A stretch of DNA of 24,430 bases. Origin: Stentor coeruleus. Its lineage: Eukaryota; Ciliophora; Heterotrichea; Heterotrichida; Stentoridae. Shown here piece after piece: positions 18,246 to 24,430 of the stretch. Made by a program: the position numbers and the translations under genes. The notes under the pieces are model-generated. The model saw nothing but the letters and a program-made list of their open reading frames with translations. It was not told the origin of the DNA and did not search any database. The DNA lies in assembly GCA_001970955.1 (NCBI GenBank), contig MPUH01001086.1, positions 1 to 24,430 on the forward strand, in the 5' to 3' direction. Within the stretch, counting starts at the first letter, position 1. Every line of letters begins with the position of its first letter.

Positions 18246-18277
18246 TTATTGCCCAAATTCATTACTTAAGATTATAA
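18246..18277. promoter_or_regulatory. 32-bp divergent intergenic region between TERT and a small protein gene
   Basis: Only 32 bp separate the TERT ATG (minus) from the ATG at 18278 (plus). Any core promoter for either gene must lie in this gap or inside the neighbouring coding sequence. No TATA-like or other element is claimed. Confidence 0.5.
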
Positions 18278-18508
18278 ATGGGAAATTGCTGCCCAACTAA
18301 GAATCCTGATGATGGAGCTGAAAAAAATGCTAAAGAAATGAACGTTGGGATTAAAGGACAGCTTACAGTGCTAACTTTTGCAGGACCTCAAAGTTGTTTT
18401 GAGAGCTTTCAACAGGAGAACCCTCCAACATTCTCTGACCCTACTTTTTTTTCCCAAAAAAAAAGCATAGTTGATCAAGGTCTTTCAAGAGAAAACAGTA
18501 TGAATTAA
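18278..18508 (+). CDS. Small N-myristoylated/palmitoylated protein, function unknown
   Basis: A 76-aa protein beginning MGNCCPTK. Gly2 fits the N-myristoylation consensus, and Cys4/Cys5 right behind it fit palmitoylation, predicting a dually acylated membrane-tethered peptide. The remainder is polar and Ser/Asn/Gln-rich with no recognised fold. It reads divergently from TERT across 32 bp and is followed after 169 bp by the coiled-coil gene. Its codons and start context look genuine, but the size means it could be a chance frame. Confidence 0.65.
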   Translation: MGNCCPTKNPDDGAEKNAKEMNVGIKGQLTVLTFAGPQSCFESFQQENPPTFSDPTFFSQKKSIVDQGLSRENSMN

Positions 18509-18677
18509 TAACCTAATTGTAAGGATTGAGATGATAAAAATATCATAATCGTAAATAATGTAAAAAAAACAGTTCAATACATCTGAATATTCTTAAAATA
18601 AAACTGTTATATAGTTTTATTAATAACATTAGAGGATTTAAATATAATTCTACCTATCGAGATTTTGATAGTTATAA

Positions 18678-19883
18678 ATGGCAAAGCAAGTTCGAGCAAC
18701 TGAATCACTTGGTGACTTATCAAGAGTNGCAACTGAATCACTTGGTGACTTATCAAGAGTTTCTTCTAATACTAGGTCAAAATCCCCTCAACCATCAGCA
18801 AATCATCCGGGTTTTCCTCCAGCAATCCAAGCTTCAATTAAAATCTACAAAGACTCATCAATCAGCCCAATAGCCAAAACCAACTCTTCAGCCCTTCTTA
18901 AGAAAAAGTCTTTAAAACGCATCAAAGGCATTTCTCCAATAGTTGGTAAAAGCCCTTCTACATCATTACTTATAAAAAACCAAAAAACAATGAATAATCT
19001 TATTAAAAAACCATCACTTAAAATCATTGAAAATCAATTATCAGGTGTTTCAGGGATTATTAGTACTAGTTATAGAAGTGTGACTCCAACAAGAATCCTA
19101 GACACAAGCCATGAAGCTGAAAACTTTGACCATTTCAATTCCAAGACGAAAAAAAAACCTATGAATTTCGAAATGCTGGTAGAAAAATATGAAATGTATA
19201 AAGGGATTTTTGAGGAAGTAATTCAAAAAGACAAAACTTTTTCATCGGTTCTAAAGAAAATCAAAGAAATTTATGAGGAGTTTTATGAAGCAAGTCTAAA
19301 AGAGCATTCGAAAAAATTAAAAGAAAAAATCGACCTACTCACAGCGAGTTTAATAAAAAGAGATGAGGAATTAGGGTTATTAGAAAAAAGGATAAGGAAA
19401 ATTTCGACAGAAAACTATGAATTAGCTAAGTCTTTAGAAAGAAGTGAAGAAATATGCAATGGGGTTCAAGATAGACTGAATAAGATTTCTAAGTTTTCAA
19501 TGGAAAATATCCCAAAAGATGAACAAACCTGGAAATCATTAATAATAGAAAATGAAGCTTATGCGATATCTTTCAAGAATATGGAGTCTAAAATAAAATC
19601 AGCTAAACATAATGAAAAAAAACTTAGGCAACTTGTGTTAGAAATTAAGAAATCTGGATTTCCTGTTGAAGAGTTTTATGAAAAAACTATTAAAAAGGAA
19701 ACAGTTGCTGATATTAAACATAAGGAAATTGGGTCAGAAACTTCTGGGTCTGAATGTCTTGTGTCTGGAAGAGCCCAAGCTGTAATAAAACCTTCACAAG
19801 TTCCTGAGTTAGAATTGGAAAAAGTTGAACCAGAATCTTTTACTTCAAGTGATACATATTCTGAGTATTATGATCACAGTTAA
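18678..19883 (+). CDS. Coiled-coil protein with disordered N-terminus
   Basis: The ATG at 18678 opens a frame of 401 aa; removing a duplicated 32-bp block plus the N at 18728 (33 bases, in frame) leaves about 390 aa. The first ~150 residues are Ser/Pro/Lys-rich and probably disordered (SKSPQPSANHPG, KSPSTSLLIKNQK). Residues about 155-335 are heptad-like and charged (LKEKIDLLTASLIKRDEELG, EKKLRQLVLEIKKSG), predicting a coiled coil. An acidic Ser/Glu tail follows. There is no catalytic motif or membrane segment. A cytoskeletal or basal-body role would be typical of such proteins in ciliates but is not shown by the sequence. Confidence 0.8.
   Translation: MAKQVRATESLGDLSRXATESLGDLSRVSSNTRSKSPQPSANHPGFPPAIQASIKIYKDSSISPIAKTNSSALLKKKSLKRIKGISPIVGKSPSTSLLIKNQKTMNNLIKKPSLKIIENQLSGVSGIISTSYRSVTPTRILDTSHEAENFDHFNSKTKKKPMNFEMLVEKYEMYKGIFEEVIQKDKTFSSVLKKIKEIYEEFYEASLKEHSKKLKEKIDLLTASLIKRDEELGLLEKRIRKISTENYELAKSLERSEEICNGVQDRLNKISKFSMENIPKDEQTWKSLIIENEAYAISFKNMESKIKSAKHNEKKLRQLVLEIKKSGFPVEEFYEKTIKKETVADIKHKEIGSETSGSECLVSGRAQAVIKPSQVPELELEKVEPESFTSSDTYSEYYDHS
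18696..18760. repeat. 32-bp direct duplicate flanking a single N
   Basis: 18696-18727 and 18729-18760 are identical, separated by one N at 18728. Both encode ATESLGDLSR. This is a third instance of the same scaffold-join signature in this window. Confidence 0.95.
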
Positions 19884-20345
19884 GTAAATTATTATATAAA
19901 TGTAATGATTTGTGATTAGTTTTTAATAGTAATCAAAATAGGAAATAATAATTTTTTTTTGATATATGAAAACTAGTTATAAAGTAGTAAATGTATAAAA
20001 AATTGTATTGTGAAAAAGTTAGAACTTTTCAGTTTTGTTTTAATTTAAGTGTAAATTAATAGGGATTCTTAAAGACTTTTTATATGAATTTGTTTTTTAA
20101 ATTAATTAAATCTTACTTGCTAAATTTTAAGTTTTTAAGCTTATCTTTTTAGTCATATGTTGTGAGATTTTTGAAGTTACTTTTCTAAGGTATTTAAATA
20201 GCATAATAATTAACTATATGGCTATGTATAAATAGATGTTTTTATATATAAATATTCAAAATATTCATATGTAACTTTAGTTGAGTAGCTTTTACAAAGT
20301 ACTAAAGATGCTTATGAAACTATTAATCATAAAACTATTATAAAT
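19884..20345. other. AT-rich spacer, nothing recognised
   Basis: Very AT-rich DNA between the coiled-coil gene and the carbonic-anhydrase-like gene. No open frame, RNA gene or protein-like relic is apparent. Confidence 0.4.
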
Positions 20346-21131
20346 ATGTCTTTCCTACTTCTAATAGGAATGCTTGTCTCAGGCGATGACTATAATTATG
20401 CTCAGTATGGTGATGATTGGATTTGCGGCGTTTCTTTGTCTCCAAGAGATATCGATTTAAACTCAACAAAAGTTATAGAATCTGATGACAATTATTGGAG
20501 CATTGACGTTAAAGATTACGGTGATAGCGATACAACTTTTACGGCCTATATAAAAGAAAATATTTATCTTAAATTAAACCGAACTGAATCCGGAACTCTA
20601 AGAAAAGTGAAAAATGATGATACAGTAATTGACTCTTATGATTTGAAAGAAATAAGATTCCACACTCCATCCGAGCATACAATAGCAGGCAATAGATCTG
20701 ATCTCGAAGTTCAACTTTATCATACAAATGCAGCAGGCAACTCTTTAATCCTTTCTGTTTTATATAATTCAAAAGATAATACAGACTATAAGATGAAGTT
20801 TTTTTCTAACATTGAAGGGACATTAGAAAATGAAAAAGAAACAGATAAAGCTAACCCAATTGATGTTACTGGAGGGTATTATAAAATCAAAACTTTCTAT
20901 AATTATGTAGGAACTGATACTTTACCTGGCTGTGCTAGTACTGAATGGGTCATATTTGGTGAAGTAATAAGCCTATATAAATCTCAGCTTGAAAAAATTT
21001 CAGAACATGTAAGCGGAAATTATAAGAATCCTTCTAAATGGCCTGATGTTGGAGTGACTTATTATTATGCTGATATCAGTTTTAGTACTATTATTTCTAT
21101 AGGTCTTTTGAGCTTATTCTTAGTTAGTTAA
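20346..21131 (+). CDS. Alpha-carbonic-anhydrase-like protein, secreted/GPI-anchored, zinc ligand lost
   Basis: A 261-aa protein with a short N-terminal signal (SFLLLIGMLVSG) and a C-terminal hydrophobic tail (TIISIGLLSLFLV) preceded by small residues, suggesting GPI anchoring at the cell surface. The core matches alpha-class carbonic anhydrases: LSPRDIDL (usual QSPIDI), EIRFHTPSEHTIAG (usual QFHFHxPSEHT), LEVQLYHTN (third His), LPGCASTEW and the following strand. Of the three zinc His, the first position is Arg104; His106 and His126 remain. Glu110 and a Thr at 192 (Thr199 equivalent) are kept. Loss of the first His is also the defect in animal CA-related protein VIII, so this copy is probably not an active CO2 hydratase. 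Three N-glycosylation sequons are present. Confidence 0.85.
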   Translation: MSFLLLIGMLVSGDDYNYAQYGDDWICGVSLSPRDIDLNSTKVIESDDNYWSIDVKDYGDSDTTFTAYIKENIYLKLNRTESGTLRKVKNDDTVIDSYDLKEIRFHTPSEHTIAGNRSDLEVQLYHTNAAGNSLILSVLYNSKDNTDYKMKFFSNIEGTLENEKETDKANPIDVTGGYYKIKTFYNYVGTDTLPGCASTEWVIFGEVISLYKSQLEKISEHVSGNYKNPSKWPDVGVTYYYADISFSTIISIGLLSLFLVS

Positions 21132-21287
21132 TTTAGTTATTCAAATTTTATGAAAAATTATTTTATGCTGCTATTAAGGCCTGGGTTTAAGGTAAAAATA
21201 GTTTTATAAATGAATTGTGTTAGTAGTGAGGATTTAAATACATTTCTTTTCTTAGGTTTTGTATTTTGACAGTTTATTAACCTATTC

Positions 21288-21308
21288 AAAATTCGAAAAT
21301 CGAATTTT
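21288..21308. repeat. Perfect 9-bp inverted repeat
   Basis: AAAATTCGA (21288-21296), a 3-nt loop, then TCGAATTTT (21300-21308). It could be a hairpin in RNA or chance in AT-rich DNA. No T-run or gene end makes it a clear terminator. Confidence 0.7.
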
Positions 21309-21409
21309 TCATACAAAATCTTTAGAAAAGTTTGTGATGAAATCTTGGGGTATGTTTATGATGAACTTGGTATAAAAATTGAAGATTTTAAGAGATATTT
21401 TATAATCCA

Positions 21410-21606
21410 ATGCTTAAAAGAATTAGAGATAAAATTGTTAATAGAGTTTTTGAAGTTAAAAATAAAAGCGCGGTGATATTTAAGTTATGGGAATATTATT
21501 TTAAAATATTTAGTTTTTATTTGTAAGAAAATGCTTAAAAGAATTAGAGATATAATTGTTAATAGAGTTTTTGAAGTTAAAAATAAAAGTGTGGTGATCT
21601 TTAAGT
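21410..21606. repeat. Two 76-bp direct repeats, 121-bp period
   Basis: 21410-21485 and 21531-21606 match at 72 of 76 positions, separated by 45 bp of unrelated AT-rich sequence. The divergence shows this is a real genomic duplication, unlike the perfect copies beside the N positions. Function unknown. Confidence 0.85.
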
Positions 21607-22142
21607 GACGATTAATAAAAATTTACTATAAAACTTTAGCCTAAAACTTTCTTTAAACAAAAATCCTTAATTTTTTCTATATGATAGTTTGAAGGCTATA
21701 TAACATCTTTTATTATACAAAGGTAGATAAAATTTACTGTTATGACTTAAACAGATTCATCAGCTATAAAACATAGCCTAATACTTAATCCTAAATTTGA
21801 CACTATAATTTATCTTATATACCCAAATGCTAAAATATGAACTATTTCAGTAAAACTTATTGATGAAGTTATAGTTGAAAACCTATCATCAACTTGTAAC
21901 CTTGCTGAAAAAAATTAAAAAGAACTTATCCTTATGTATTTTCATACTACCTGATATAAAAAAAACTATTATAAATTACCTTATATCTAATAAACTCTGC
22001 ATCCAAACTATAATGTCATTAGAAGTTCTAAATCATTCACACAAATCCACCAATTAATCTCAACAATAACAGTCTTAAAGAAAATAATAATCTAATTAAG
22101 TATTGAACCTATAAAAAATTTTTAATACTTTCTTTGTTATAT

Positions 22143-23258
22143 ATGAAAACTACTAATGATAAGTCTCTACTGTATAAAGAAACCCTTCTTGAATCATCTG
22201 GTTTGAACATTCAAATATCAGAAGGGCTTTACTTAAGTGATTTACTAAGGATTGATTTTGACTATGAGCTCAGACAAGAAGCTATATTAGGTTATTTGAA
22301 GTAAGAAGTATTCAGAAACACATTACCTGCAGAGTTTACAGTAAGTTTTACTAACATATGCTCTGCTAATGACTATAAAATAATAATCCTCCCTGACTGG
22401 GGTGTTTATTTCTCAAAGCCACAATTGAAAGTTGCCTTCAATGCTTCAGCTGATGGCTTTTTCTCTTTTTTCCACGAAGCTGAAGGACCAAAATCCTATG
22501 TTGTCCTATCATTTATCACAAGATTAGTATCAATAAACAATCTATTATTCTTACCTCAAGCATTAAAAGAAGTCACAGATCCTTTAAACATTATAAGAAT
22601 AAAATCTCATATCGCTGGATTTATATACTCAACAAGTAAATATGATACAAAAAATCTTATAACAAAATGTATAGAAGCTAAAGAATTATTATGTACTGAA
22701 TCATATTATAGTGAAGATTCTATTGTCAATCATGCTAATCAAATTCCTATGGCAAAAAAGATAATAAGTGTGAAGCTTTTTCAAGATGGGGATAAAGGAA
22801 AAAATTCAATTCAAGGGGATATTGATGAATATACATCTTTTGAGTATTCAATGTCTGAAGATACATCTCATAAAATCAATGTTACTGTTAATAATACTGA
22901 TGGAACTTTACCTAAAAAAGTTAATGAATTTGAAAGTAGTACTGGGATAAATGCATATAGAAGAGGTAGTGGAAGTTTGGCTAGTGGTATTGAATCACCA
23001 AGATTTACATTTTTAGAATGTAGTCAAGAAATTATTACCCCATTAGCATCACCTAGGCTTTTTGATTACCCATCAAATGAAATATGTTTAATTGCTAAAC
23101 TTCATGATGCAAAAGGAAATGTGTCAAATAGTTATGATTCAGAAAAAATAAATAGGATTGGCGGAGATGGGTTTGGGTTAAGTAACAAAACATCATGTAG
23201 TGAAACTCCGTTAAAGAGTGAAGAAAAGATAATAAAGCATTTTTTATTTCATACTTAA
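22143..23258 (+). CDS. Unrecognised protein, two exons
   Basis: Exons 22143-22300 and 22316-23258 encode 366 aa. The ATG at 22143 is far upstream of the longest uninterrupted frame. The 15-nt intron carries the only in-frame TAA, and removal joins GYLK to NTLPAEF. The N-terminal ~180 residues have a folded, mixed helix/strand look (KIIILPDWGVYFSKPQLKV, SYVVLSFITRLVSINNLL, Cys residues at CTE and CSAND). The C-terminal half is Ser/Asp/Asn-rich and probably disordered. No signal peptide, membrane helix or known motif is visible. The gene is convergent with TAF1, with 77 bp between their stop codons. Confidence 0.8.
22301..22315 (+). other. 15-nt intron
   Basis: GTAAGAAGTATTCAG. Retention gives AAG TAA; removal gives TTG AAA AAC ACA and a continuous frame of 366 codons. 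Confidence 0.9.
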
Positions 23259-23335
23259 AGTAGCAAATTTATATAAACCCAACCAAAATTAGTATTATTC
23301 ATTTTAGAATATCTAATTTAATCTTATAATTATTC

Positions 23336-24430
23336 TTATTCACTTGGGCCTTCAGTTATCTCTACTAAAAGTTCTTTTTCTCTTAAAAGCCTCAAACCTT
23401 CTTCCTTAATTGCCTTAGCTTGCTCAGTAACATCATGAAGTATACCATTATAAAGTGATGAATTGTATATAATCAAATCTAAATCTGCAATAAAATTCTG
23501 AGCTGAGGTATACTCTCCTCTTTTAGCTTTAGCATTAATACTTGATAAATCAACCGGCTGTTTAATAATATTATAATAATCAGGGTAAGTTTCTTTTTTC
23601 ACAGGATATATAAAAATTTTAGTATGATCAAATTTGATAAGTCTAAATGCAATATCATCATAAGGATTTTCTTCAATAGGTCTTCTTCTTCTTGCTGATA
23701 TTGTTTTAGGTCTTGAATAATCACCATAAAGATTTTCTTCCTTTTTCTTTTCTGTAGCCTGTTGTATTTTCCCAATAGATAACTTGATTTTTGATCCTTC
23801 CATTTTTACCATACCTTCTTTTTCTGCACGATTGCTATCAGGGCTTTCAGCACTAAACATAGGGCATTTTTTTCTATTTGTTTTCATATGCCCAGGCATT
23901 CCACATTTGCCACATATTATTTTCCCAGCTCCTGATGTTGGAGCTTCTCCAGTACCATTAGAATTTGAAAACTGCTGAGTCAAATCCTGACTCCTGTCAC
24001 TGGGTTTTTTATCATCAAGTGGTCTTTTATCATCTTTTTTCCCATCATTTTCTCCTTCTTTTTTCTTTTTCCTCTTCGGGTCTGTTATTTTTAAAAGCTT
24101 CTGTTCGATAGTATCTTGAGTTCTTTTATTTTTTTCTTTTACTTTTGGTTGGTTTTCATCAGTTTTACGTTTATTATATGCTTCAATTTCATTAGGATCA
24201 GTTATATAAGTAATTTTTACCGTCACTTTTCCTTGAAGATTCGGCATTCTCGTTACTCTTTTTAAAATCTTCCTCACACCTGGTTTGGGTGCATCATTAT
24301 TTGGTATAGAAAAAGCATTAGAAGTCAGTTTAAATTCTTCTAAATACTGTTGTTCACTTCTTTCTATATCTTCTTCCATATCAATCCTTTTCCTACTTTC
24401 TTCAGCAGGTACTTTCTTCAGCAGGAGGGG
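23336..24430 (-). CDS. TAF1: TFIID subunit TAF1, C-terminal part (5' end beyond window)
   Basis: The frame is open from the right edge to TAA at 23336, so the gene is truncated by the window. Counted from the first in-window ATG (24379), residues ~1-75 resemble the conserved TAF1 segment before the zinc knuckle. A Lys/Asp-rich linker follows. Then comes the TAF1 knuckle CGKCGMPGH...C (Cys156, Cys159, His164, Cys172) and one bromodomain (~242-330) with PDYYNIIKQPVDLSSI and NSSLYNG carrying the acetyl-lysine-contacting Asn. TAF1 is the scaffold of TFIID at core promoters; the bromodomain reads acetylated histones. Animals have two bromodomains, this protein one. A 16-bp tandem repeat near the edge (24394-24425) alters the frame just upstream; either version is open. 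Confidence 0.9.
   Translation of the reverse strand, partial: PLLLKKVPAEESRKRIDMEEDIERSEQQYLEEFKLTSNAFSIPNNDAPKPGVRKILKRVTRMPNLQGKVTVKITYITDPNEIEAYNKRKTDENQPKVKEKNKRTQDTIEQKLLKITDPKRKKKKEGENDGKKDDKRPLDDKKPSDRSQDLTQQFSNSNGTGEAPTSGAGKIICGKCGMPGHMKTNRKKCPMFSAESPDSNRAEKEGMVKMEGSKIKLSIGKIQQATEKKKEENLYGDYSRPKTISARRRRPIEENPYDDIAFRLIKFDHTKIFIYPVKKETYPDYYNIIKQPVDLSSINAKAKRGEYTSAQNFIADLDLIIYNSSLYNGILHDVTEQAKAIKEEGLRLLREKELLVEITEGPSE
24394..24425 (-). repeat. 16-bp tandem repeat in TAF1 coding sequence
   Basis: TACTTTCTTCAGCAGG occurs at 24394-24409 and again at 24410-24425. With both copies the protein reads PLLLKKVPAEESRKR; with one it reads PPAEESRKR. Another frame-altering local duplication. Confidence 0.9.

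Larger units (their letters stand above)
21132..22142. other. Intergenic region with repeats and possible coding relics
   Basis: It contains a perfect 9-bp hairpin, two 76-bp direct repeats and degraded protein-like segments. On the plus strand near 21325-21460 a frame reads FRKVCDEILGYVYDELG and continues into the first repeat. Near 21740-21960 another reads SLILNPKFDTIIYLIYPNAK and KLIDEVIVENLSSTCNLAEK, with TGA and TAA interruptions. I cannot name either family. Confidence 0.35.

Noticed and set aside
18845..19027. A minus-strand open frame inside the coiled-coil gene
   Set aside because: Shadow of the plus-strand gene.
1..24430. TGA read as Trp (Blepharisma-type code)
   Set aside because: TERT alone has about ten TGG Trp codons and no internal TGA; the one TGA at a conserved Trp is in a dead transposase.
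1..24430. CRISPR array, tRNA or rRNA genes
   Set aside because: No regularly spaced repeats and no tRNA or rRNA motifs seen by eye; a covariance-model search was not possible.

Overview
The window looks like macronuclear DNA from a heterotrich ciliate, most likely Stentor or a close relative. It is very AT-rich, genes are tightly packed on both strands, and axonemal and telomerase genes are present. Three genes are rejoined in frame by GT...AG introns of exactly 15 nt, a heterotrich trademark. Long genes are open under the standard code. Their ends use TAA, TAG and TGA, and conserved Trp positions are TGG, so neither TAR=Gln nor TGA=Trp applies to the intact genes. Species assignment is inference.

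Layout: 1-168 holds a decayed PiggyBac-like transposase fragment (- strand). 749-6929 (-) is a very large gene, about 2000 aa, encoding in order a charged N-terminus, a long helical and beta-propeller-like region, a GBP/VLIG-type GTPase, a Cys/His-rich metal-binding region and a VWA domain. Its frame is broken at four places: two local duplications and two small shifts. 7385-8545 (-) is a full-length but decayed cyclase-associated protein (CAP/Srv2) relic whose in-frame stops are almost all TAA/TAG. 8877-9767 (-) is a 7TM receptor of cAMP-receptor-like type. 9916-10836 (+) is a probable axonemal protein with one 15-nt intron. 10932-11243 is a decayed IS1595/ISXO2 (Merlin-type) transposase core bounded by inverted repeats. 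12027-13329 (-) is a TPR-like protein, and 13424-13837 (-) a SHAQKYF-class MYB factor. 14110-14830 (+) is a decayed voltage-gated cation channel domain. 15450-18245 (-) is TERT, 931 aa. It diverges, across only 32 bp, from a small dually acylated protein (18278-18508 +), which is followed by a coiled-coil protein (18678-19883 +). 20346-21131 (+) is a probably GPI-anchored alpha-carbonic-anhydrase-like protein lacking one zinc ligand. 22143-23258 (+) is an unrecognised protein with a 15-nt intron. 23336-right edge (-) is the C-terminal part of TAF1.

No shared operon-like pathway is evident. TERT (telomere synthesis), TAF1 (TFIID), MYB (transcription), the receptor and the axonemal protein look like independent housekeeping or signalling genes. 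The most unusual items are the GTPase/Cys-rich/VWA giant, the heterotrich TERT, and intergenic DNA littered with recognisable gene and transposon relics. Three single-N positions, each flanked by perfect direct duplicates (75, 48 and 32 bp), look like unmerged contig overlaps and should be collapsed before analysing the affected genes.
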